Below the pieces are notes generated by a model, which saw only the letters and a list, made by a program, of their open reading frames with translations, was not told the origin of the DNA and made no database searches. From Clostridia bacterium (lineage in GTDB: Bacteria; Bacillota; Clostridia; Oscillospirales; Acutalibacteraceae): DNA of 64,000 nt. A program made the position numbers and the translations under genes. The DNA lies in NCBI GenBank assembly GCA_017521125.1, contig JAFXDV010000001.1, positions 62,001 to 126,000 on the forward strand. The letters are read 5' to 3'. Every line of letters starts with the position of its first letter. Within the stretch, counting starts at the first letter, position 1. Of the stretch, positions 34,895-43,217 are shown one piece after another.

Positions 34895-36022
34895 ATGAAG
34901 GGATTATTTGCAAGAATAGCCGATTACATTCGAGAAACCGATAAAATCATGCTTCTTCTTGTGCTTTTTACCGCCTCTTTCGGCTGTGTAGCCGTTTTTT
35001 CGGCAACCTATTATACCGAAAGCCACAGTCAGTTTTTCACCCAGTTTTTCTCTATGCTTTTAGGGCTTGGCGGTGCAATATTTATATCCTTTTTCGACCA
35101 CAACACTATTCTTAAAAAATGGTGGCTTGCGGCTTTTGTTGGCGTTATCCCTGTTATCCTTACCTTCTTTATTGGCTTTGCGCCTGATGGCACAGATGAT
35201 AAGGCCTGGCTTATGGTACCAGGAATTGGAACCTTTCAGCCCTCTGAATTTTTAAAAATTTGCTTTGTTGTTACCTTTTCGGCTCACTTGTCGGCGGTAA
35301 AAAGCAATATAAATAGTCTTAAAGTTCTTATTCCCGTAGTTTTACACGGTGTTTTTCCCGTTGCTTTAATTCATTTTCAGGGAGATGACGGCACCGCACT
35401 TGTATTTGCAGTTATGTTTATAGCTATGCTTTTTTCGGCAGGTCTTAACATAAAATATTTCATTGCGGCAGGAATTTCCGCCATAGTTGCTCTGCCACTT
35501 GTTTACTTTTTTGTTATGAGTGAGGACCAACAGAAAAGAATTTTCACGATTTTTAATCTTGAAGCCGATTTACAAGGCGCAGGCTATCAACAATGGATGG
35601 CTCGTCTTGCCCTTGCCAACGGAGGAATTGTTGGGCAAGGATATTTAAAAGGAGAGCTTACTCAAGCGGCGGTAGTGCCTGAGGGTTATAATGACTTTAT
35701 TTTTGTAACAATTGGCGAAGAGCTTGGTCTTTTGGGTTGTCTCGCCGTTGTAATTTTACTCGCCGCTATTTGTATACGTTGCATCTTCGTAGGCAAGACT
35801 TCAAGCTCGGACAGCGGAATGTTTATTGCGGTTGGTATTTTTGCAATGCTTCTTGCTCAAACCGTTATTAACCTTGGTATGTGCCTTTCAATTCTTCCTG
35901 TTATCGGCGTTACCCTACCCTTCTTTAGCGCAGGCGGAACTTCGCTAACCTGTCTTATGCTTGGAATCGGACTTATGCTTAGCGTTTATATGCACCGAAA
36001 CGCCCTTACTGTTCACATATAA
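34895..36022 (+). CDS. rodA: SEDS-family peptidoglycan glycosyltransferase, RodA-like
   Basis: A 375-residue polytopic protein of the RodA/FtsW/SpoVE family, which polymerises lipid II into glycan strands together with a class B PBP. Conserved segments: IGTFQPSEFLKICFVV, HFQGDDGTALVF, KGELTQAAVVPEGYNDFIFVTIGEELG (with the functionally important Asp), and the C-terminal ILPVIGVTLPFFSAGGTSL. Length and order favour RodA over FtsW. The frame extends upstream to 34757 into the hairpin array, but the ATG at 34895 with GGAAGTGA is the likely start. The E2-like gene after it has its own promoter. Confidence 0.88.
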   Translation: MKGLFARIADYIRETDKIMLLLVLFTASFGCVAVFSATYYTESHSQFFTQFFSMLLGLGGAIFISFFDHNTILKKWWLAAFVGVIPVILTFFIGFAPDGTDDKAWLMVPGIGTFQPSEFLKICFVVTFSAHLSAVKSNINSLKVLIPVVLHGVFPVALIHFQGDDGTALVFAVMFIAMLFSAGLNIKYFIAAGISAIVALPLVYFFVMSEDQQKRIFTIFNLEADLQGAGYQQWMARLALANGGIVGQGYLKGELTQAAVVPEGYNDFIFVTIGEELGLLGCLAVVILLAAICIRCIFVGKTSSSDSGMFIAVGIFAMLLAQTVINLGMCLSILPVIGVTLPFFSAGGTSLTCLMLGIGLMLSVYMHRNALTVHI

Positions 36023-36029
36023 ATAAAGG

Positions 36030-36058
36030 TTGCAAAAAACGTCGATTTATAGTAAAAT
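36030..36058 (+). promoter_or_regulatory. Promoter of the E2-like gene
   Basis: TTGCAA (36030-36035), 17-base spacer, TAAAAT (36053-36058), about 30 bases before the chosen start. Confidence 0.75.
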
Positions 36059-36090
36059 ATTATTAACGAATTATGAATAGGCGGTGTTTT

Positions 36091-36903
36091 ATGAGTTTTA
36101 GAGCAGACGGAAAAAGGGTGAAAGATGCCGATCCGATGTATACAGTTGCCCCATATATTATGGACAAAAGATACGATGCGATGAATATGATTACTGTGGA
36201 TATTCCCATAGAGCCTATACACGATTACATAAACCAAAAACGTAACGAGGGCAAGAGAATAAGTCATCTTGCAGTAATTATTGCGGCATACCTGAAAATC
36301 GTTAAAGAATATCCTATGCTCAACTATTTTATAGTTAACAAGAGAATTTACCAGCGTAACGAATTCCCTGTTGCTATGGTAGTTTTAAAGGCAGGAGATT
36401 CCCACGAAAGCACTATGTCCAAGGCATATTTTGAGATGGACGACAACATTTTCGAGGTTAACGATAAGATTAATTCATACATTGAAAGCAACCGTAAGGT
36501 TGAAAATTCCAACTCTACCGACAAAATGATTAAATTCCTTTTATCTGTGCCGGGACTCGTTTCAGTTGGTGTAAAGTTGTTTAAGTTCTTAGACCGCCAC
36601 GGACTACTTCCAAAGGCTATTATTGATTTAAGTCCGTTTCATTCAGGACTTACCATTACAAACCTTGCTTCTATCAGAACTAATCACATTTATCATCATA
36701 TTTACGAATTCGGTACAACAAGCGTATTTATTTCCATAGGAAACACTCGTGAGGTTCCAAAACGTAAAAATGGCGAGATAGTTTTTGAAAAATGTATGCC
36801 TTTGGGTGTTGTTATGGATGAGCGAATTTGCTCAGGCTCATATTTTGCGGTAGCCTTTAGAAAATTCCGTTCATACCTTGCAAACCCTGAAACATTAGAA
36901 TAA
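36091..36903 (+). CDS. E2/CAT-like acyltransferase-fold protein without canonical catalytic residues
   Basis: A 270-residue single-domain protein resembling the catalytic domain of 2-oxoacid dehydrogenase E2 and chloramphenicol acetyltransferase. It has no lipoyl or subunit-binding domain. The usual C-terminal DHRxxDG active site reads MDERICSG here, so the catalytic His is Glu and the Asp is Ser. HLAVIIAAYLKIVKEYPMLNYF and SIGNTREVPKRKNG are otherwise family-like. It may bind CoA or another ligand or have another activity; it is not part of a dehydrogenase operon. The ATG at 36091 with AGGCGGTG is preferred to 36073. Confidence 0.7.
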   Translation: MSFRADGKRVKDADPMYTVAPYIMDKRYDAMNMITVDIPIEPIHDYINQKRNEGKRISHLAVIIAAYLKIVKEYPMLNYFIVNKRIYQRNEFPVAMVVLKAGDSHESTMSKAYFEMDDNIFEVNDKINSYIESNRKVENSNSTDKMIKFLLSVPGLVSVGVKLFKFLDRHGLLPKAIIDLSPFHSGLTITNLASIRTNHIYHHIYEFGTTSVFISIGNTREVPKRKNGEIVFEKCMPLGVVMDERICSGSYFAVAFRKFRSYLANPETLE

Positions 36904-36904
36904 C

Positions 36905-36938
36905 AAAAGACCACTAAGTAAAACTTAGTGGTCTTTTT
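36905..36938. terminator. Bidirectional terminator between the E2-like gene and the GH16 operon
   Basis: AAAAGACCACTAAG, loop, CTTAGTGGTCTTTTT; T-tracts on both strands. Confidence 0.88.
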
Positions 36939-36940
36939 AA

Positions 36941-37031
36941 CTTAGAACTATGAGTTTCGGTGTCGGCGAAGCCGACTTATATAAATGTGGCAAAGCCACA
37001 CCGAAGTTCATAGTTCATAGTTCTTAGTTTA
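36941..37031. repeat. Modular repeat copy R1 (3' of the GH16-like gene)
   Basis: Heptad units of the GAACTNN type, then hairpins GTCGGCGAAGCCGAC and GTGGCAAAGCCAC separated by TTATATAAAT and enclosed by CGGTGT/ACACCG, then inverted heptads. It runs into the TAA stop of the adjacent GH16-like gene. Confidence 0.85.
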
Positions 37032-37896
37032 TATTTAGTTCGCCTTCATCCTGCTTTTGATAAAGACGTACATAGTCTATTTCCATAGGACATTGAGTTT
37101 CAACATCCTTTTCGGTAACACGAAGGCCTTCATTTTTGGTAAGGGTTTCGGTGTCAACTGCAAGGAAGTTTTCAAACTGCAGATAATGAGGCACTTTAAA
37201 GCCCTCAACTCCGCTGGGTCTAAGGAAATCTTGTGTTAAGTTCATACGAGTATTAACGTATCCGTTGACAGTGAAAATTATCACATTAGGGGTCCAGAAA
37301 ACACCATACGTTTTGAAGTCGTCCATTACAGGCTCGGTATAACGGCTATGGAAACAGTCCGCAGTTGTAACGTCACGGAACTGTGCTCTGTAAGAGGTAT
37401 CTACCGACTTTTTAGCTGCTTCATAAAACGGATGATTCTCATCGTAATTCTCATATTCTTTTATAATATTATTTGTGATATTTTGACCTTCGCTTGGAGT
37501 GGCGATTACCATGTGTGAATAGTAGACGTCGCTTTCTTCGCCGCATAGTGCACCTTTAGCAAAAGCATTCATTGATGGTGCTGCACCGTGTGTAAAAGGC
37601 ATTCTTGCTCTAATCTCTAAATAGCCGTATTTAAAGCTCATTGAATTTTTGGTTTCTACGGGTTTTGGTCCCACAAAGCAGTTTCTTTCTTTGTCAAAAA
37701 AACAATTAAGAATTAGTTTTCCGTCTTTTACGGTTACAACTCTTTCACAGCCACAATAATCATATGTGATTTCGCCCGACTGATTCTTTACAGGGGCAGT
37801 ATCTTCTTTAAGTGAGAATTTTGTATCTTCTAGTGATTTGCCGTCAAATTCTTCTGACCAGACAAGTTTATAATCATTTAAATCTTCAAGTTTCAT
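37024..37896 (-). CDS. GH16-family paralogue with degenerate active site
   Basis: A 290-residue homologue of the next gene, with the same N terminus (MKLEDLNDYKLVWSEEFDGK), the same SMSFKYGYLEIRARMPFTHG core and the same C-terminal GELNIN. In the GH16 catalytic motif ExDxxE the segment reads ESDVYY, so the acid/base Glu is Tyr, and the preceding tryptophan-rich stretch is lost. It is therefore probably not a normal glycosidase; carbohydrate binding is one possibility. There is no signal peptide. GGAGG precedes the ATG. It is the second gene of a two-gene transcript with repeat R2 between the cistrons. Confidence 0.75.
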   Translation of the reverse strand: MKLEDLNDYKLVWSEEFDGKSLEDTKFSLKEDTAPVKNQSGEITYDYCGCERVVTVKDGKLILNCFFDKERNCFVGPKPVETKNSMSFKYGYLEIRARMPFTHGAAPSMNAFAKGALCGEESDVYYSHMVIATPSEGQNITNNIIKEYENYDENHPFYEAAKKSVDTSYRAQFRDVTTADCFHSRYTEPVMDDFKTYGVFWTPNVIIFTVNGYVNTRMNLTQDFLRPSGVEGFKVPHYLQFENFLAVDTETLTKNEGLRVTEKDVETQCPMEIDYVRLYQKQDEGELNIN

Positions 37897-37915
37897 AACA
37901 TTTTCCTCCGGTAAA

Positions 37916-38090
37916 TGAACTGAGAACTATGAACTGAGAACTAAGAGTTAATGTGTCGGCTATGCCGACAATATTAACTTAGAACTTAGAACTGAGAACT
38001 GAGAGTTTCGGTGTCGGCGAAGCCGACTTATATAAATGTGGCAAAGCCACACCGAAGTTCATAGTTCATAATTCATAATTCTTAGTTTAT
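37916..38090. repeat. Modular repeat copy R2 (between the two GH16 genes)
   Basis: The longest copy: a heptad run, hairpin GTCGGCTATGCCGAC, a second heptad run, then the same two-hairpin core as R1 and inverted heptads ending in the stop codon of the upstream GH16 gene. It lies in the intercistronic RNA. Confidence 0.85.
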
Positions 38091-38945
38091 ATTAAGTTCG
38101 CCTTCGCCTTCTTTCTGATAGAGGCGAATGTAGTCAATTTCATATGGCACCTGTGTTTCAACATCAGCAGGTGTTGCATGTACGTGCACAGGACGTGCCT
38201 GTCTTGCATTATCAACTAAAAGATAGTTGTTCATAATAAGGAATTGTGGGTCGTGGAAACCTGCCATTCCGCTGGGTCTACCGTAATCGGTAACAATATC
38301 AAAGTGAGCGTACATTATTCCGTTAAGGAAGATTTCAACCTTCTCAGGAGTCCATAAAAAGCCATATGTATTAAAGCCTGTAGGATCCTCAGGATGAATA
38401 CGAGCCCAACGGTTTTCAGGGCTACCTTTTCCGACTACTATGGAATGTTCAAATGAATCGTTGTTTGGTCTGCCCTCATATTTAAATTCAGGCGCCCTAT
38501 GCCATTTATGTAGGTTTGCAACGGCACAGTGCAGTTGTCCGTTGATTTCGAATATATCAAATTCTGAGAAATATGGAAGGGTTTTGTCCTGATTTAAAGC
38601 ATCTCTGCCAAGAGTCCAGAAGGATGCCCAGCTACCGTGAGAATAAGGAACACGGGCACGCATTTCTACGTAGCCGTATTTAAAGCTCATAGAATCTCTT
38701 GTACTGGGAGAAATTGGGCCGACAAAGGTGTTTCTATAGTAATCGAAGTAAACGTTAAGTTTGAGGAGGCTATCCTCAACCTTGATTACCTTTTCATCAT
38801 CTGAAAGGTCATATACAAGGGAGCCATCGGGTCTTTTTGCTCTTCCCATCATGGGATGTAAAACCCATTTGCTTTTGTCAAGTTCGTTACCGTCGAACTC
38901 GTCTGCCCAGACTAATTTATAGTCTTTTAAATCTTCAAGCTTCAT
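38082..38945 (-). CDS. Glycoside hydrolase family 16 protein (beta-glucanase-like), no signal peptide
   Basis: A 287-residue single-domain protein. LVWADEFDGNELD, SMSFKYGYVEMRARVPYSHG, WASFWTLG and the intact catalytic motif EFDIFE (ExDxxE, nucleophile and acid/base Glu) place it in GH16, whose members hydrolyse or transglycosylate beta-1,3/1,4-glucans, agar, carrageenan or related polymers. The C-terminal strand TQVPYEIDYIRLYQK is typical. No signal peptide or anchor is visible, unusual for this family, so export or a cytosolic role on imported oligosaccharides is open. GGAGG lies before the ATG. It is first in the transcript that continues into the degenerate paralogue. Confidence 0.85.
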   Translation of the reverse strand: MKLEDLKDYKLVWADEFDGNELDKSKWVLHPMMGRAKRPDGSLVYDLSDDEKVIKVEDSLLKLNVYFDYYRNTFVGPISPSTRDSMSFKYGYVEMRARVPYSHGSWASFWTLGRDALNQDKTLPYFSEFDIFEINGQLHCAVANLHKWHRAPEFKYEGRPNNDSFEHSIVVGKGSPENRWARIHPEDPTGFNTYGFLWTPEKVEIFLNGIMYAHFDIVTDYGRPSGMAGFHDPQFLIMNNYLLVDNARQARPVHVHATPADVETQVPYEIDYIRLYQKEGEGELNIN

Positions 38946-38963
38946 AAAATTACCTCCGGAATG

Positions 38964-39128
38964 TTGAACTAGTGCTTGTGCGGTGGCACAAGCAAACTGA
39001 GAACTTAGAACTGAGAACTAAGAACTTCGGTGTGGCTTTGCCACATTTATATAAGTCGGCTTCGCCGACACATTAACTCTAAGTTCTAAACTCTTAGTTG
39101 TTAAGGTTGGCACAGCTAACCTTAACTC
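38964..39128. repeat. Modular repeat copy R3 (5' leader of the GH16 operon)
   Basis: Hairpin GCTTGTGC-GGTG-GCACAAGC, heptad run, then the two-hairpin core in the opposite order (GTGGCTTTGCCAC then GTCGGCTTCGCCGAC) and inverted heptads, ending in a GTTAAGG/CCTTAAC hairpin. It lies between the promoter and the first GH16 start, so it is in the mRNA leader. Confidence 0.82.
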
Positions 39129-39135
39129 TATTGTC

Positions 39136-39164
39136 ATTGTAACGAATATGCTATAAAAGGTCAA
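39136..39164 (-). promoter_or_regulatory. Promoter of the GH16 operon
   Basis: TTGACC (39159-39164) and TACAAT (39136-39141) on the minus strand, 17-base spacer. The roughly 185-base leader contains repeat R3. Confidence 0.75.
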
Positions 39165-39232
39165 GAAGATTTCTTACTTTTTTATAAGAAAATAAGAATT
39201 TTAACTAATATCTTTAAACTTAAAACTTAGAT

Positions 39233-39270
39233 GAAAAAAATCACAGTTCTTTCGAACTGTGATTTTTATT
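39233..39270 (-). terminator. Terminator after the dockerin-like protein gene
   Basis: AAATCACAGTTC, loop TTTC, GAACTGTGATTT, with a T-tract in the minus direction. Confidence 0.85.
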
Positions 39271-39286
39271 AATTTAATGATTTTTA

Positions 39287-41488
39287 TTAGTTAGCGTAAA
39301 CGTATACGATATCGGTAATATCAATATCGTCAAGGTCATTATAACCCTTTTCATTGCCATCACTTAATGTAAGCTGATCGAAGGTTTCGTGAAGAACAAT
39401 GTTCACAAGTGCTGCTGCGTCTTGCTTATCAAGATTTGTATCGCCGTCTCCGTCGATATCCTTATCCTTGGTAGCAATTCTGTTCTTGAGAAGAGGAGAA
39501 GTGTCTTTATTAACGTTATCCCAATAGAAATTGTCGGATAACTCAACAGACGCTACTGTTCTCAACTGATATTTAAGGCCTTCAAATGTTGAATAACTGC
39601 CAACTCCAGTTGTACCTACTCCGCTACCTATTGCATATGCTCTGGTAGGTGTAACTGTACCGCCAGCACCTACAACTTTATAACCATTTGATACTACGTC
39701 TGTAAGATTTATTGTTGTTCCGTCTTCAGCTTTTGCAACGAAAGCACCAACAGAGAAAACGTCGCCTGAAATTTTGTTTTCATTAAGTGTGCCACTTCCG
39801 AATACAGATTCTTTAATGTCAGCAGAAGCGTTTTCTTTTAACGTTCCAACAAAGGCAGAAGCAACAAGACGAGCTTCTACTGCCGCATTAATAACAGAAC
39901 AGCCTTCAATATTAACTGCACCAGTTGCTGTACCAATAAGGATGCCGGTTCCTTGCGCATTCCATGCGTCTATACTAACATCGCTAAAATGTAGGTTCTT
40001 GATGGTGACATTAGATGCAACAGGAATAAAGCCTAATCCTCTTTTAGCATTGAAGTTGTTGGAAAAACCTTGTGTATCAGTGTAATCTTGATATCCGTAT
40101 ATGGTATAACCATTACCATTGATGGTACCTGTGAACTCGTTTGTAGTTCCATCTTTATACTTTTGCCATAATTCCCAGTTGTTTGCATCAGAGTCAGCAG
40201 TATTGAGATAGATGTCATTTATAATATCAAAGGTTCTACCAGCTTCGGTATTCTGAAGTGCAGCGAAAAGTTCATTACCGGTAGAAATTTTATAGTTGCC
40301 ATCAGTACCAATTGCAAGGTCGCCAATAGATAATGTCTTCTTACCTGTCCAGTCTTTCAGATAGGTATGCTTATTTAAATTTTCTAGTCCAACGTACATT
40401 GGATATCCATCAGCAGCATTTACAATCCAGCCGTGAGCAGGTGTAAAGCCCAATTGGCTATCATATGCTGCTAAGCCTTTTACTTGTGAATCGGTAACAA
40501 TTGTAGCTTCTACTTTGCTACCAGTACCATAAGCTGGTTTGGTTTCAGAGTTGGTTGTGTAAGCATTTTCATAAATAAAATATCCGGCAGGGTCACCAGC
40601 AAGACAAAAGACAACATCATCGGTAAAGCAATTTCTAATTGTTCCTTTTTTCTGTGCAGTACCAACCAAGCCTGCGCCATGATTAGATGCAGAAACTATA
40701 GTGTTATCAAAAGCAGAACAATTAATAACCTCAATAGTTCCGCCAGTCATGAACCAACCGGTTATACCGCCAGCATAAGCATTGCTACTGCTACTATTTT
40801 TAATATATGAATGTACAACGTTACAAGCCTCTATCGAACCAGGAGACGAAGAGCCTAAACGAACTTGACCTGCTATACCACCTACTGCGTACTTACCTGT
40901 AATATAAGCTCCGTCAACAGTTATATTTTTAGCAGAAGAAGTACCTCTCATGTTAGGAACGAGACCAGAAACGGTAGAAGAAGCTGTGGCTGGCGCATAT
41001 AATCCTCTAATTGTATGAGAACCACCATCAATGTGTCCCTTGAACGTTTGGCCTTCCGCATTACCAGCAGTCAGAGCAGTGGTGTGCCAGGTTAAAACGC
41101 CTTCTGGCAGAGCGACTGAATTTGTGCCTGCTCTTTGGTCTGCAACGTATGCTTCAAAAGCTTCTAGTGTTGCTTTGTCAGGCTGAAGAACAATGTCGTT
41201 CATAATCTCAAAGTAATACCCGCCAACAGACACTACAGCACGATAAAGCTGATCACCGGTAGTAATTTGATATGGGTTGCCCTCAGAACCATCGCCTGGG
41301 TTATTTGCGAACGCATCGTCAAACGATGCCTTCGTACCATCCCAATAGGTAACAGTATCAGTTGAACCGTCACCAGCAGCATTGGAAATTACAGGAGCGA
41401 TTGCGTAAAATGCCGTTAAGAATACTGCTACTGCTAAAACGAAAGCAATAATCTTAGAATGGCGCCAAGAAGTAATTTTGCTTAACAT
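39287..41488 (-). CDS. Secreted beta-helix/GLUG-type protein with C-terminal dockerin-like module
   Basis: A 733-residue secreted protein. The signal peptide spans about residues 1-38 (basic start, FVLAVAVFLTAFYAI core, SNAAG cleavage region). Repeats of the form GGIAGQ, GGITGWF, GAGLVG with NC turns (about 80-330 and 390-600) resemble GLUG motifs and pectate-lyase-like beta-helices. The last 55 residues hold a calcium-loop DIDGDGDTNLDKQDAAALVN and a degenerate second copy (NDLDDIDITDIV), as in type I dockerins. It could bind a cohesin scaffold or the cell surface; no catalytic motif is visible. The ATG at 41488 with AAAGGTGA is chosen over a GTG at 41497. Confidence 0.78.
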   Translation of the reverse strand: MLSKITSWRHSKIIAFVLAVAVFLTAFYAIAPVISNAAGDGSTDTVTYWDGTKASFDDAFANNPGDGSEGNPYQITTGDQLYRAVVSVGGYYFEIMNDIVLQPDKATLEAFEAYVADQRAGTNSVALPEGVLTWHTTALTAGNAEGQTFKGHIDGGSHTIRGLYAPATASSTVSGLVPNMRGTSSAKNITVDGAYITGKYAVGGIAGQVRLGSSSPGSIEACNVVHSYIKNSSSSNAYAGGITGWFMTGGTIEVINCSAFDNTIVSASNHGAGLVGTAQKKGTIRNCFTDDVVFCLAGDPAGYFIYENAYTTNSETKPAYGTGSKVEATIVTDSQVKGLAAYDSQLGFTPAHGWIVNAADGYPMYVGLENLNKHTYLKDWTGKKTLSIGDLAIGTDGNYKISTGNELFAALQNTEAGRTFDIINDIYLNTADSDANNWELWQKYKDGTTNEFTGTINGNGYTIYGYQDYTDTQGFSNNFNAKRGLGFIPVASNVTIKNLHFSDVSIDAWNAQGTGILIGTATGAVNIEGCSVINAAVEARLVASAFVGTLKENASADIKESVFGSGTLNENKISGDVFSVGAFVAKAEDGTTINLTDVVSNGYKVVGAGGTVTPTRAYAIGSGVGTTGVGSYSTFEGLKYQLRTVASVELSDNFYWDNVNKDTSPLLKNRIATKDKDIDGDGDTNLDKQDAAALVNIVLHETFDQLTLSDGNEKGYNDLDDIDITDIVYVYAN

Positions 41489-41626
41489 AAAAATCACCTT
41501 TCCTATTTACTGTTAAACTTTGTACGCTTCTTTAAACTAAAGTTTAAATTCGCAATTTTTAACATATGATTGTAAACTCAGTTCTAAAATATGTATACGA
41601 AGCCAAATTTACATTTATACATACTA

Positions 41627-41654
41627 ATTATATCGCTTTTTTTAAAAATGTCAA
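41627..41654 (-). promoter_or_regulatory. Promoter of the dockerin-like protein gene
   Basis: TTGACA (41649-41654), 16-base spacer, TATAAT (41627-41632) on the minus strand; the leader is about 130 bases. Confidence 0.82.
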
Positions 41655-41715
41655 GAAAAATTATGTGGTTTTTATATATAAAATATCACAAATTTTTTGT
41701 AAGTTTTGTAGTAAA

Positions 41716-41892
41716 TGCTTTTGCGCAAGCAAACTGAGAGTTGAGAGCTATGAACTAGTGCTTATGCTTTGCATAAGCAAACTAAGAACTTAGAGTTTAG
41801 AACTTAGAGTTAATGTGTCGGCAAAGCCGACAGTATATATAATGTGGCAAAGCCACACATTAGTTCTCAGTTCTAAGTTCATAGTTCTAAAC
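41716..41892. repeat. Modular repeat copy R4 (between the M23 gene and the dockerin-like gene)
   Basis: Hairpins GCTTTTGCGCAAGC and GCTTATGC-TTT-GCATAAGC, each followed by heptads, then the core GTCGGCAAAGCCGAC / GTGGCAAAGCCAC and inverted heptads. It starts just past the M23 terminator and ends about 60 bases before the dockerin gene's promoter. Confidence 0.82.
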
Positions 41893-41895
41893 TAA

Positions 41896-41926
41896 AAAAG
41901 ACAACACCGTTCGGTGTTGTCTTTTT
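41896..41926 (-). terminator. Terminator after the M23 peptidase gene
   Basis: AAAAGACAACACC, loop GTTC, GGTGTTGTCTTTT, with T-tract on the minus strand, right at the stop codon. Confidence 0.88.
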
Positions 41927-43148
41927 AACTGTTAGCCAAATATGGCATTGGGTTTACTCTTGTTCCGTTAAGGATAACCTCAAAATGCAGGTGGTTTCCT
42001 GTGGACTGTCCTGTAGAACCAACCAATGCTATGGTTTGTCCCTGTGTTACGGTTTCTCCTTTTTTAACAAGGAGCTTGGATGCGTGGGCATATCTTGTTT
42101 TAATTCCGTTTCCGTGGTTTATGATTACGTTATATCCGTAGTCGTTATTCCAGTTGGCATATTCTACGGTTCCGCCCTTTGCGGCATAAATGGAAGTTCC
42201 GTAAGGAGAACAGATGTCTATCCCCTTATGGCCTCTGCCATCTCCCCAATAGGCAGTGATGAACTGCGCTCTAACGTTTTTATTAAGAGGCCAGATAAAG
42301 CCATGGGAGGATGCCATTTTCTCTGCGGCGGTATAATAAGACTTGCCTACACCTACCACTACAACCTCGTTTACCGCTTCCTTTACTACGGCGGTGTGGG
42401 TGGTTGTGTCCTCAATTACCTGTCCATTTAAGTATTTTATATTATGTGTTTCCTGTTTTTCGCCCTTTACGCCCTTTGTTGATACCTGGTTGTATCCTGC
42501 AAGCTTGGCAGTGGTTTTCTTGGTTACGGTTTTATATGGAATTTCTATTGTTTTTACTGTGTTTACTACAGTCTCTACGTTAAGAGAGTTTACAAACTCA
42601 TTTTGCATATCTAATGATGCAAAATCTGCGTCGGCACAGTAAACAGTATTAAGGGCAACTGCATTTGTAAAAGAGGTGATTCCGTTTTCAATAGCGAAAC
42701 TATTAAGTCTTGCTTTGAGAGCAGAACCAAAATCTTCTTCGCTTGATACGAAAAGTTTTTGCTCGCCATCTAAGGTTACGCTATATCCCTTTATGATTTT
42801 TGGGGAATTGTTTAAAATCTCGTTTGCAACGTCGGCGCTGCTACTTTTACCGCCGTTTACTGTAAGTGTTGGGAAAAAGAATGGTTTTTCCATAAGCGAC
42901 TCAGGGTCTTTAGAAGAAATCTTCTGGGCTGCGAGTTTTGCTCCCTCAAAGTAAACCGAGGGGCTTTCAACCTGAGCTACCCTTTTTCCGTTATATCTTA
43001 CATTATAAGAAACACTTATATCTGATGCGAAAAGCATTACAAACATAAGAGCTAATGCTAACAAACTGAGGAATATTAACTTGTGAAGCTTTTTAAATGC
43101 ATAAAGTTTTTCCGCAAGGGAAATTATCATTTGCTTTATAGTTCTCAT
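41925..43148 (-). CDS. Membrane-anchored M23 metallopeptidase with G5 domain
   Basis: A 407-residue wall-active enzyme. One membrane helix (about 22-43, LIFLSLLALALMFVMLFASD) anchors it with the rest outside. A G5 domain (about 190-265, VNTVKTIEIPYKTVTKK to VVVVGVGK) may bind glycans. The C-terminal peptidase M23/LytM domain has both zinc motifs, GHKGIDI and HLHFEV. Such enzymes cut peptidoglycan cross-links in growth, division or sporulation. The ATG at 43148 has AAAGGA almost touching it, so the start is less certain. Its promoter region carries several TGTAAC/GTTACA motifs. Confidence 0.88.
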   Translation of the reverse strand: MRTIKQMIISLAEKLYAFKKLHKLIFLSLLALALMFVMLFASDISVSYNVRYNGKRVAQVESPSVYFEGAKLAAQKISSKDPESLMEKPFFFPTLTVNGGKSSSADVANEILNNSPKIIKGYSVTLDGEQKLFVSSEEDFGSALKARLNSFAIENGITSFTNAVALNTVYCADADFASLDMQNEFVNSLNVETVVNTVKTIEIPYKTVTKKTTAKLAGYNQVSTKGVKGEKQETHNIKYLNGQVIEDTTTHTAVVKEAVNEVVVVGVGKSYYTAAEKMASSHGFIWPLNKNVRAQFITAYWGDGRGHKGIDICSPYGTSIYAAKGGTVEYANWNNDYGYNVIINHGNGIKTRYAHASKLLVKKGETVTQGQTIALVGSTGQSTGNHLHFEVILNGTRVNPMPYLANS

Positions 43149-43164
43149 TCCTTTCTAAAAGTTA

Positions 43165-43217
43165 CACAGTTGTAACCACAACTGTTACTATTATAACAAA
43201 AAGTTACAAAAATGCAA
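43165..43217 (-). promoter_or_regulatory. Promoter and TGTAAC-rich control region of the M23 gene
   Basis: TTGCAT (43212-43217) and TATAAT (43190-43195) on the minus strand, 16-base spacer. TGTAAC and TGTTAT lie in the spacer and -10, and ACAGTTGT-GGTT-ACAACTGT (43165-43184) forms a hairpin in the leader. More TGTTAC/TGTAAC copies lie upstream to about 43280. TGTWAH motifs resemble WalR sites, but the spacing differs by one base. Confidence 0.55.
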
